From Leucogyrophana mollusca (taxonomy: Eukaryota > Basidiomycota > Agaricomycetes > Boletales): a stretch of 64,000 bases of DNA. The stretch covers positions 49,851 to 113,850 of the forward strand of contig MU266402.1 of NCBI GenBank assembly GCA_021014945.1, read 5' to 3'. The notes beneath the pieces were generated by a model. That model saw only the letters and a list, made by a program, of their open reading frames with translations, was not told the DNA's origin and made no database searches. Each line of letters begins with the position of its first letter. Positions within the stretch are counted from its first letter, which is position 1. Both the position numbers and the translations under genes were made by a program. Shown in pieces: positions 20,864 to 31,704 of the stretch.

Positions 20864-22973
20864 ATGCATTCGTGGTGCCTTCTCTCAACTCTGGCCCTCA
20901 TCTCCTCGGTTGCTGCAATCCCAGCAGCTTCCTCAGTAGCTTCCGCCCCGGCAAGCACACCGACAGTGCCTTATGCCAGCGATGACCCCAACTATCCTCT
21001 ATGGAACGACACCTCTGACATCACGCCTGAGCCTATCCGTGGCTCTCTCGGAGCTACCGTCATCGGGCCTCAGAACGTGCAGCTCGACCTGCAAAATACG
21101 GATGCCCTTGCACCTCCGACCACGGATAGTGGCGACGTGTAAGCACCTTTTCAACGACAACTTTACGCGAACTCATGTGTCGTCGACAGTCAAAACTTCA
21201 AGTGGCCTTTTTCTCTCAGTCACAACCGGTTGCAAACCGGTGGTTGGGCGCGTCAACAAAATGGTCAGTCCCGGAGATCAAATGACGCACTGTCATCGAA
21301 GGTGGACTCAATGCGCCTTTGATATCACAGTGGAAAGTATGGCTGTAGCCACCGCCCTCGCCGGTGTGGACATGCGTTTAGAAGCAGGGGCCATCCGGTA
21401 AGGACCTTCGCTTCGCGGCTTCTTCCCCGGACTCATGTGCCTCTAGTGAAATGCACTGGCATAACGATGGAGAGGTATGCGACAGCACTGTGCATGTCGA
21501 AGCTGTCTGTTCTAATATATTTAACCGTGTTAGTGGGCCTATGTTCTCAAGGTAAGCTTTCCGGTCCATGTGAACCCTCACTTTGCTTACTCATTGAACA
21601 GGGAGACCTCCGTGTTAGCTGCATGACTCCAGATGGCCAATTTTACCTGGGCGATGTGGTATGCACGCTTCCTCTGGCCCGACGGCACCTAGCTCACGTT
21701 AGCTCTAGTCTGCAGGAGATCTTTGGTACTTTCCCGCCGGATACCCTCACAGGTAGGACAATAGTCTGGGCCTTCGTCTATGTCGTCTCACATCTCGATC
21801 AGTATCCAAGCCAAGAACACCACGGCCGAGGGCGCAGAATTTTTACTCATCTTCGACTCTGGCTCGTTCAGCGAAGACTCGACCTTCCTGCTCACTGGTA
21901 GGCCGTGACCTAAATGACTTTGCTCACCCGCTCAACGATGTTTTTGATGTATAGACTGGCTTGCTCACGTTCCTAAGGAAGTGATCGCCAAGAATTTCCA
22001 AGTGGATATTTCTGCGTTTGATGATATCCCATCAAGGGAGCTGTACATTTTCCCTTGTACGTTGTGTCATTACAAGGGTCGCCACACATGCTGACGGTTA
22101 TTGTAATGTACAGCTACTCCTCCGCCCTTGAATATTGAGAGCGACATGGTGATTCCTAACGACACACCCTTGGCTTATACGTTCCCGCTGTCTCAGGTCA
22201 ACTCTACGAATGCAAGTGGTGGATCATATAAAGTTGTGGACTCTAGGTTGTTCCCAGCAGCAACGACTGTCTGTGCCGCTGAAGTTATTGTTGAAGTCGG
22301 CGGAATGAGGTTTGTTGATATTCATTATTATCCCTGGATATGTTACTGACAATTGATATATTCAGGGAGCTTCACGTGAGTTTTGTCCCTTGAGTAACGC
22401 AGAAGAGTTTCTTACACCACAGTAAAGTGGCACCCAACTGAACCTGAATGGACCTATTTCATGTGAGTCGACACCATAAATGGCAATGCTCGCGTGCTGA
22501 TAGTCTACGAAGTTCTGGCTCAGCTCGCATCACGGTTTACGCGTCTTCTTCCAATGCTGCGACGTTCGACTTCCTGGTATGTTCCGACCCTGTTGCAGCA
22601 GGTGACATAAGGTTCACGTCTTCCATAGCCTGGTGACATCGCGTACATCCCCCCTTCATACGGTTCGTTTTTGAATGGCACTTCACTCGCGCGCATATAG
22701 TGATATCGTCTTCAGGTCATTACATCGAAAACACTGGCAACACTCCTCTTAAATTCCTTGAAATTTTCAAGTCGGGTACGTTCCAATACTTTTACCCATC
22801 TTGGAGAAGTTCTAACTGCCCGCCGTGGTATAGCTATCTTCCAGGATGTTTCTTTGAACCAATGGCTCGCACTGACTCCTCCGGAGCTCGTGAAGGCTCA
22901 TCTCGGCGTTGACGACGCCACTATTGCCAAGTTCTCCAAGGTCAAGCAGGAGGTTGTGGGCCCGAGCAATTAA
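20864..22973 (+). CDS. Secreted bicupin oxalate decarboxylase
   Basis: Sixteen exons join in phase to 432 codons plus stop: 20864-21138, 21190-21263, 21331-21397, 21447-21474, 21534-21551, 21602-21658, 21709-21752, 21803-21897, 21955-22056, 22114-22309, 22366-22375, 22428-22462, 22513-22576, 22629-22662, 22716-22775, 22834-22973. The N-terminus is a signal peptide (about 20 residues, LLSTLALISSVAAIPA). Cupin 1 carries KWPFSLSHNRLQTGGWAR, AGVDMRLEAGAIREMHWH then a Glu and WAYVLKG, and GDLWYFPAGYPHSIQ. Cupin 2 carries GGMRELHWHPTEPEW and PGDIAYIPPSYGHYIENTG. His-x-His plus Glu ligands of both Mn sites are visible. Known reaction: oxalate to formate and CO2, lowering free oxalic acid around hyphae. 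Two exons are only 18 and 10 nt; the latter encodes part of the cupin 2 metal site. Confidence 0.93.
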
Positions 22974-25184
22974 ATTCTCGGATTATTATTGCCGCGCTAT
23001 TTATCGAACTTTACGACTGATACGTACACCTAATTGCTCGCAGAGTACGCTTACTCCTTCCAGCATTTCACGTTGACTTCTGGACTCTGGGCTCGCAGAT
23101 TACTATCGAGATACTCACATATAGATCACCGATAAATATTGGACACAACTCCAATTTTGTATCTAGAACACAATTGAAAAAAACCAACAGATTTTACCAT
23201 GCTATTGCTCTTGTGATCGTGACCCGTGCTTGGGATTTTTTTGTCTCACAGGAAGCTGGTATATGTACAGTATGATGTCTGCGGAAGCTTTTGGATTTTC
23301 GTGACTGAGGCAGGGTGGCTCCTCAACTTTTCCTGGTATGAGGGTGGCAATTAAACATTTCAGAAACATGCATTCAACCGGGGTTACTCAAGCCAACACG
23401 AAAGTTTGTAGCAGTAGGCAGATACACCGGCAATGATCGGGCGTCTGGTGAGATATCAATGCATCAAGAAGCATTGCTGTGAGCCTGTAAGGGTTTCCAC
23501 CGCACAAGTATCCGACTACTCGCGCGAAGGTTCAAAAAATAGACATGTCTTCGAAAGTATGCTTTGTTATCAGATAATACGAGAACAGGAGCTTCCCGGC
23601 GGTGTCATAGAATTCAATAGATTATCAATAATCCGAAGTTGCAATCGTGTCAGTCGAAAGTCACTCATAATAGAGCACCAGAATATAGTTGAGCGGTCAA
23701 CAACGAACCCCACTCACGGATCACAAGCACACGCCGGCCTTTGCTCGAAGTGCAGGGGGCTCACACGGTTGGCCATGACGGTCATCGGAGTAGGTAACAC
23801 CTCGGAGGGCAGTGATACACTCACATTGGAAGAATGAAGGTTTCATTTCTCCAATGTGAGAGTACCCCATCGATTGAATGAACGAGTCCTTTGTGGCTGC
23901 CCCCGGAGAAACAACGATCAACAGCAACGATGGCTTCTGCCTGTTTGCGGCTAGAAGATCTTGATATGTGATCACCTGATAATTATTTTGTCCGTGGACT
24001 TAGTAGATATATTCAAGGAGTTACTCCACTTGCCACGAAGCCAAAGGAGAAGAGAAGGCTTGCTTGCCCATGCGTATGTGGGACGCTCCGTCTTGACACG
24101 AACTCAAAAAGGCACTGCGGGTGTGTTATCACTAAGATCAGGGTCGATTGGAGGCGATGGCGAAAAAACTCGACACAGGGCGGCGAACAAAGATCCTGGC
24201 GGCCGCGAGTGCGCGGATCAAAAGCGGGTGGCCAATAGGGAAGTCTGGATACCATGTTTGAGGGTGACTGCGGTCGTCTTCAGGCTATTAGACGCCCTGG
24301 ACGGGGTTGGAGGGGAAAGACTTGCTGATGAACTGCAAGACGTGCGATTTGCGAACACAACACTTGCCTTTTATGGACGTGCCTTCGAAGCGCTCTGGAT
24401 GGCTGACCGATGTTGCATGAGAACCCGCAAGTCTCGAGACCAATCCGCGTTCCCCGGATCTCAGGCCTCTACAGCTGCCTACCGGAAGCTCTCACAATTC
24501 CTTCTCTTTCACAGCCACGGGGTGCTTCGAGCAAACACGATCGGTACCTTCGGATGTTCGGTTGTGCATAGTTGTCGCGGCGCGGGAAATTGTTCCGCAG
24601 GGTCCTTTGAGTGAATAAGTGTCGGAGTGAGGTTAGCATTTCCTCGTGAGTCGACGCACCTAAGTAACACGGTGTAAAATGGTGCCATGGTCTTATCAGA
24701 TACCACGTCCCGGAAAGATCCAAGAAAAGAAATCCCTGGCAATGACCCACGAGTGGTCTTCTTCATGCGTCATGTCACTATGAGTGAGTAAAGTTTTACC
24801 GGAAGATAAATACCCTACAGTGCTTGTCAGCGCTCCGTTTCTGATATCTGATATATGGAGATGGTGCTGCGGTTGCAATCATGTCTGTGTTGTCAAATTT
24901 TCGAGCTTGATCTCTGCGTTATATTGTTATAGGACAGGGAAAACCCGGTTCAGTAACAATCGGATTTGTGCCCCAAAATCGCGAAGCTGTTGGATGTGAC
25001 TGAGGCTGGAACAAAGAAAAGTCATGTGAAGAACACGAGCACGCGTTATTTTGGCTTGTTTTGGTCGGTTTCATTGTCGCCTTCAGCTTGCCACAGACAA
25101 CCGTGTTCAACAGAATTCACCAACTTCCGACTGACTTGACATATTCTGATTCTGATTATTACTGCTATTGATTGACTTTGCATA
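22974..25184. other. Gene-poor island, 2.2 kb
   Basis: A plus-strand frame of 217 codons (23961-24614) and minus-strand frames at 23721-23975 and 24509-24766 have no recognisable motif, biased composition or convincing splice partners. No repeat ends or tRNA were seen. The last 150 bp is the promoter of the Mad3-like gene. Confidence 0.4.
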
Positions 25185-26703
25185 ATGGAAAGTACCGAGA
25201 ACACCGAGCTTGATTCATTCACCGAATCAGCTCCCATCGTCGACTGCGAGGTATTGGAGGCAGCCAAAGAGAATATACAGCCTTTAGCCTCTGGTCGTCG
25301 AGTCACCACCCTTTCCGCAATTCTATCGACGCCCCACGCTCAGCGAGATGCACAACTAGCCTCAGCGCGAAAGCGCCATCGCCTCAACGTCCAAATCGCG
25401 CTCGAGGATGAGGACGACGATCCTCTGGAGGCATACTCTCGCTTTGTCCACTGGACTCTGGACAATTATCCCCAGGGTCAGAGCGCAGAGTCTGGCTTAT
25501 TAGAGCTCCTAGAGGAGGCCACGAGAGTCCTAAAAGATGACCGAAATGGGAAGTGGAGGGGGGAACTGAAGTACCTCAAACTCTGGGTACTTTATGCGAG
25601 TTTTGTCGAGAAGCCTGCAGTCATCTATAAATTCTTGCTTGCGAATGATATCGGAACAGAGCATGCCTTGCTTTACGAGGAACACGCCGTGGTACTGGAA
25701 CGTGCGGGAAGGTGAGTTGTTCATGCGTGACTCCAAAGGAACGCATATTAATGTCTCGGCTTCTCCTCCCCAAAAGACGGAGTGAAGCGGATGCTGCCTA
25801 CCTGCTTGGAATCGCCCGGCAAGCCACTCCAGTTGAACGCTTACAGAGCAAACATGGTGAATTTCAAAAACGGATGATGACAGCAGCGGCCCTGCCCACA
25901 CCACCATCTGGCGACACGGCACCATCGACCACTAGAAGGACAGCGCTCGGCACTTCGTCCTCGACCTCTTCCTCTTCCAATCCGTCCGGCTCATCGATCA
26001 GAGCTCTGGGGCCATCTTCGTCGCAGGGCGATGTCTTTGGTTCTCAGCCTTCCACCAGACCGACGTCAAACTCCCGCCTCCAGATTTTTGTTGACCCTTC
26101 CGGGTCAGAGACGCAGGAGTCGCTTGATGCGACCACATCGTGGCCAGATATTGGCACCCGTAAAACACGAGTGAAAGAAAATGTCCCAGAGCTGAGCAAA
26201 GCAGGAGGAACAACCCTAAAGCAAGCTGGGCGGTCGCGAAGGATCGCTTCAGGTTCGGGGGGCGTGACCTCTAGGATCGTGCCATTCAGGGATCCCGGAC
26301 CGGAAGCAGGCGTGGAAGGCAGAGAGATGCTTCCTCCTGCTGTTCCCATGTCGAAACCAAGGGAGATCGCGCCCAAGACCCCTGCGAGGAACAGTACCAT
26401 TGTCCCGTTCCAAGATCCTGAAAGCCGCAGGGACGACGTAGTTCCGTCCACTCCCAAATTCACACCCTTCCGGGACGAGGTGAGCGACGAGACATTTGGA
26501 CAATTTTTCAGGAATCTGATGGGGCGTGAATGATTTAGCCTGAGACTCCGGGTACGGCAGCCACGATCTCTGCACCTCAGGCGGTCATGAAGCCGAAAAC
26601 CGCTGGGACAAAGGGGCCTGTTGCGGCTTCCGAGGCTGAAGCGCTAAGAAGAGACCCTCTCAAAAATTATACCTTAGAAGACCACTCTCTATTGGATCAG
26701 TGA
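25185..26703 (+). CDS. MAD3: Mad3/BubR1-like spindle checkpoint protein
   Basis: Exons 25185-25711, 25777-26479, 26539-26703 give 464 codons plus stop. The protein has the Mad3/BUB1 homology region I (TPR-like) with WTLDNYPQG, LKYLKLWVLYA, PAVIYKFLLANDIGTEHALLYEE and ATPVERLQSKHGEFQKRM. An N-terminal KEN box is at residues 28-30 (AAKENIQP) and a second KEN at about 309-311 (RVKENVPE), as in Mad3, where these bind Cdc20 in the mitotic checkpoint complex. The C-terminus ends with RRDPLKNYTLEDHS, a conserved Mad3 tail, and there is no kinase domain, so this is Mad3 and not Bub1. The last intron was chosen to reach that tail; reading through the first in-frame ORF instead would truncate it. Acts at kinetochores and in the nucleoplasm. 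Confidence 0.88.
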
Positions 26704-27058
26704 ATGACCTCGCGGTTGCTTTCGTTGCGCTCCCTAGACTCTCCCATGCATGCATTATCTACGTCGCAGAGTTCACCGCGTCATGTATTTGGTTTCAGTA
26801 TCCTATGAGCCTGCTTAATCAGTTGTACTTTCAGCTTCGCTCGTCGAGCTTCAAGGGACAGTGGCGCAGTACTCTTAAGCGCCCATGGGTTTGGGTGCCT
26901 TGTATGGGCGCTAAAATTCCTGTTCTGGCTTTTCTCCTGACAACTGATCGCAGCAGCCGTCAACGACTGCGACAATCTCATATCACAATTTATCACAACC
27001 CCCAACTCTTATTTGTTCTCGTTTAGTTCAAAGACCTTCCTCTCGTCCAGCTGTTAGG
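26704..27058. other. Intergenic, 355 bp, promoter of AIP1
   Basis: No gene. Moderately AT-rich with a CT-rich end (TTCCTCTCGTCCAG) just before the ATG at 27059. Confidence 0.5.
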
Positions 27059-29816
27059 ATGTCATTCAAGAAGGTGGCATTATATCCTTCCAACCCAAAT
27101 ACCGCCCGTGGAGTAGCGACGAAGCTCAGCGCAAGCAAAGGCAAGATCGTTTACGCTAATGGGAAGGCGATCATCGTATGGGCTTGCCATCCACATCTTT
27201 CAGGCTATCATCTTACTCCCCACGTTCTCTATAGATTCGCGATTTGACCGTGAGTTCTGCCAGTCTACCAGGGTGATCATATCTAAGTCAAAGCAATCTC
27301 TAGAATGCATCGGCTTCCTCTGTGTTCTCTGGGCACGCGCAGAATACAACCGTAGCTCGTATCTCGCCATCGGGATATTACTGCGCTTCTGCCGATATCA
27401 CTGGGGCAGGTGAATAGCTCAAACTGAGAGGCTGCACACGAAGGTCCTGATGCTCCGTCTTACTTTACAGTTAAAGTATGGGATACAGTCGGAGAGGATC
27501 AGATCATCAAGGGTGAATACAAAGTTATATCTGGACGCATGTATGTTCCCCGATCGCCCTCTTATGCCCTTCGCGACTAATATCTGGTCTCCTCGCGTCG
27601 GCAGAAATGATCTAGCATGGGACGGAGAAAGTAAGAGAATCATCGCCGTTGGGGATGGTCGAGAAAAGTGTGTGTCTTCCCATCTTCTAGTGTCGCACCT
27701 GTCTGACGCCCATCGCCATCTTCCAGGTTCGGGCATGCATTTATGATGGACACCGGAACATCATCAGGGGAAATCGCTGGGCATTCCAAAGTGGGTGTGT
27801 CCCTCATAGCGACTCTTGTCAATCTTTGATTGGGCGTATCAAGGTTATCAATGCCGTCTCTGTTAGACACCAACGGCCCTTCAGAGCAGCCACAGCTGGT
27901 GATGATGCACAGATCGTCTTCCATCAAGGTGCGACACACCTGTCGAGGTAACACCTTTTATTCTGATCGACCCGCACACAGGTGCTCCATACAAATATGA
28001 CAAGGTAATGCACTGACTCACTGTATGTGCTGTTCCGATACAAGCTTAGACTGACGTGCCTTCTACAGACAATTAAAACGCACACAAAATTCGTCCAGGA
28101 CGTGCGATACGCGTCTTCAGGTGACCATTTTGCTAGTGTTGGTTCCGACTCCAAGATCTTCTTGTATGACGGCAAGACGGGCGACACTATCGAAGAATTC
28201 ACCGACAGTCCACACAAAGGGAGCATCGTACGTCCTCGTCAGGTACACGGCCTTGCCTCATTTCTTATCGCTTCGTTGTCGTAGATGGCTTGTTCGTGGA
28301 GCCCAGATAACCGGTCGCTTCTGACGTCGTCGATGGATTGCACTGTCAAACTGTGTACGAGTTTGTTCCTCAGTGCGTGGACGGGTTGTTCCCAGAGGCT
28401 AACCTTGTGGATTTCTGCCATAGGGGACGTTGAGACCCGCAAAGTGACAACTACGTGGACAGTTGGAAAGGGCGTTAACCACCAGCAAGTCGGAAACGTA
28501 TGGAGTGGTGACAGTGACCTAGTCTCACTATCCATGTCTGGTGACTTGAATATATTTGACAGTCGATCAGGCGACAAGCCATCCCGTGTCTTCCAGGTAT
28601 ACCCACTTCCATCATGCGCCTCCTAGCCCACCCGAGTAAATCGCTCAATCCGCTGCTTTCTTTGCAACTAGGCACCCCAGAAAGCGGTCACTTCGGCTGC
28701 ACTTTCATCATCCAGCACCTTTCTGGCGGGTACCGCTGATGGACGGATTCTCTCCTACGATACATCTGCTGGCTCAGTGGATCTCGTTGCAGGTGACGGC
28801 CATTCAAACCTCGTTTCAGCAATGGCATCAGGCAGCGGAAAGGTCTTCTCTGCTGGGTTTGATGATCGTGTGCGGGAGATCGAGGTCAACCAGTTCAGGT
28901 ATGTCTGCTGCTTTTCTGAATGTTTCCACCGTGGCGTTGGGATTTACATTTGGATGCCTGGCCTGCAGCCCCGCATCTTTTAGCTCTGCATCTCAGCCCA
29001 AGTCCCTCGCAATCGCCCCGGACAGTACGGCTTTCATAGCAGAAACCGGGAGCGTCGAGGCTGTTCGAGACAACCAGCGCGTGTTCGAACTGAAGCCGAG
29101 CTATGGCCCCAGTGCTGTAGCCGTTGGAGGTGATGTCGTGGCCATTGGTGGGGAGGTGAGTCAAAAACAACCACTTTCGATCGATGCTCACGTCCGTGTT
29201 ACCTGCCGGGGCCTTTGTTGCGTTACGACTCGTCTTTGCTCGTCTAGGACAACAAAGTACATGTCCATAGCTGGGATGGGAAGACATTGAAGGAATCTTC
29301 GGTATTGGAAGGCAACAAGGGGCCGATTACAGCTCTGGCAGTATCAAGTGACGGCCGCTTGCTGGCATCCGGAGATGTACGCAAATTCTGTCCTTCGATT
29401 GCTCTCAGATCTAATAAACTGGCCGGTGTGGCACACGTAGTCATCTGGGAAGATCATCCTCTTCAGCGTCCCAGAAGGCAAAGTAAGTTTATGCGATTTC
29501 CTCCTCTGCAGGCAACTTATCTAGACCCTCCCAACAGCCCATCACGTCTCGTTGGTCGTTCCACACCGCGCGCATCGCCTCTCTTTCGTTCCTTCCCTCC
29601 TCCACCCATCTTGCCTCTGGTTCTCTGGACACGAATGTGTACGTCTGGAGCGTTGAAAAGCCGATGTCGTATGTTGCGATCAAGGGCGCAGCCCCAGGGG
29701 GGGCTTCTGTGGTCCTGTGGCTTGGGCAGGAAGGGCAAAAGGGAACCCTGGTCAGTGCGGGTGCCGATGGGTGTACACGTATCTGGGAGGTTGTGTTGCC
29801 CGGGGCGGGGAAATGA
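27059..29816 (+). CDS. AIP1: Actin-interacting protein 1 (WD-repeat, cofilin cofactor)
   Basis: Many short exons; the first ten are 27059-27175, 27235-27249, 27304-27409, 27471-27540, 27605-27667, 27727-27790, 27844-27928, 27982-28004, 28069-28227, 28285-28354, and the last runs to TGA at 29814-29816. The protein of about 600 residues starts VALYPSNPNTARGVATKL and carries successive WD blades: VFSGHAQNTTVARISPSG, GTVKVWD-like VKVWDTV, RINDLAWDGESKRI, FGHAFMMDTGTSSGEIAGHS, KFVQDVRYASSGDHFASV, MACSWSPDNRSLLT, a second seven-blade half, and final blades TARIASLSF and GCTRIWEV. AIP1 works with cofilin to disassemble actin filaments at cortical patches. The second exon is a 15-nt micro-exon (IRDLT). 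One acceptor near 29538 was chosen because only it restores the frame after PEGK. Confidence 0.9.
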
Positions 29817-30164
29817 ATTCCCTGTGAGCAAACCTCTGAACCCGAAGATGGATGTTCGGTGGACCTACGTCCGCCAGACTTCACCCAGTTGTTACATATG
29901 AGTCAGGGGGGGGGGGGTTGTACCATAACTATCAGACCCATTTTAGGTATAGAAATGCTGAGAGCTATCAGCCCTGGACACGTACCCCAAGCTATGGCAC
30001 TTAGACAGGGGGTGTAACCCTAACCCGGTGTTTCAGGCGGTGCTCTTGTGTGTTGGCCACAGACTGGACGCGTCCACCGAATTTCCCAGAATCAGATCAT
30101 CCGAAGCTGCTACTTTTCACAACCATAAGCCCTTTCCAACACCATTCCGTGTAACAAAGCAGGA
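29817..30164. other. Intergenic, about 350 bp
   Basis: Contains a run of 12 G at 29906-29917 and a CCCTAACCC motif at about 30018, too short to be telomeric. Contains the 5' flank of the next gene. No gene. Confidence 0.5.
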
Positions 30165-31547
30165 ATGGACGAGCCGCCAACAGAACCACCAACCTTTTCT
30201 GCCGAGTCCTACTTCGCGACACAGCCGCCTCCATCTACGTTAGACACCGATGTGCACGGCGTCCGTGAGTTCCTAGCCAGGCAGCGCAAGCAAGGGAGGA
30301 AGGTCGTCCTTGTCACAGTACGTCATGCCTGCGCGGGTATGTAAGTAGCGTGATGTTGATGCAGCTCTCATTGCACAGAGTGGTGGCACCACCGTCCCAC
30401 TGGAACTCAACGTGTGAGCGATTCACGTCTAATTCGCGCGATCGCCCGTTCATGTACATCTGCAGTGTGCGCTTCCTTGATAACTTCAGTGCTGGTACGT
30501 CTATCGCTCGTGTCGGGGTAGCGCTTATCCGTGATCTCGCACAATAGGCACTCGAGGCGCGACATCTGCCGAGTATTTCTTGAAGGCAGGTTATGCCGTC
30601 ATCTTCATGCACCGGCAGTTCAGCCTCCAGCCATTCAGTCGACATTACTCACACTCCACCAACCCCTTCCTCGACTTTCTCGAAATCGACTCTCCCCCAC
30701 CCCCAACCTCCGACGCTCCATACCCATACACGCACGACCCAGCGCCCCCAGCGCCGCTGCAGCCCCAGATAACCGTCACCCCTACTGAACGCATTGCACT
30801 TGCTTCAGTACTCAGGGCATACAAAGCAGTACATGAACACGGCACGCTCCACACGCTGACTTTCGTCACTGTGAACGACTACCTGTGGCTCTTGCGTGCT
30901 GTGAGCCAGGAGATGAGTGTTCTCAAGAGGAATGCTATGTATTACCTTGCTGCTGCCGTTAGCGATTTTTTCTTGCCGCGACAAAAGATGGTGAGGGCAC
31001 AGAAAGCACTTGTCTTGCAAGCGTACTGATTTTCTCTGGCTGTGTAGTCCGAGCATAAAATCCAATCCGGGAAAGGCAGCCTTCATATTGAGATGGACCA
31101 GGTGCCGAAGGTACTCAAACCCATGGTAGCCGAGTGGACGCGCGATGGATACATTGTATCCTTTAAGGCAGGATTCCATTAGCCCCACCTTTTCTGCTGC
31201 TGAACACATGGGTCCAGCTTGAAACTGACCAAACACTGTTGATCCCTAAAGCCAGACAGGCTCTAGAACGGTATGGACATCAAGTCGTCATTGGGAATGA
31301 CTTGCACCATCGCAAGCACCGGGTGGTGCTTGTATCACCTGCTCCCGGCTCTTCATTCGCCAAGCACCGCGCGGGCAAGCCGAATAATACGCATGCGGAT
31401 GGGATTATTCCCACTGATTACATAGAGTCGTGGATTGAGATTGATCCGTCTCCACCACCATCTGCGCCCCCGAAGGAGATTGAGGAGGATATCATTGACG
31501 AGCTACTCAAGCGGCACCAAGCATGGGTTGATAGTGGTGCAGAATGA
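30165..31547 (+). CDS. CAB2: Phosphopantothenate-cysteine ligase (CoA synthesis)
   Basis: Exons 30165-30317, 30379-30413, 30466-30494, 30548-30990, 31048-31167, 31218-31547 give 369 codons plus stop. The enzyme joins 4'-phosphopantothenate to cysteine, step 2 of CoA synthesis; eukaryotic forms stand alone, without the decarboxylase domain. Signatures: VVLVTSGGTTVPLE (nucleotide-binding loop), VRFLDNFSAGTRGATSAEYF, NAMYYLAAAVSDFFLP, IQSGKGSLHIEMDQVPKVL, SFKLETDQTLLIPKARQAL and RYGHQVVIGNDLHHR. The intron after SFK (31168-31217) is GC-AG. The insert of about 40 Pro-rich residues after FLDFLEIDSP is longer than in yeast and probably a surface loop. Cytosolic. Confidence 0.93.
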
Positions 31548-31704
31548 ATGTATCACTGACGAGACTACGGAACTACGGAAACAAGTGTATTTTTCGAGCT
31601 GCAGTGTATGTATTGCGTAGATGATGAGATGTCGATGAAAGCGTGGTTAGGGTTACGCCGACTGTCTTGCCGCCACGAACTGCAGTTCTCATCCAACAAA
31701 CATC

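Noticed and set aside
26480..26529. Shorter Mad3 ending FRDEESDGA by splicing at TTTTTCAG
   Set aside because: A longer intron ending at ATTTAG keeps frame and reaches the conserved DPLKNY tail.
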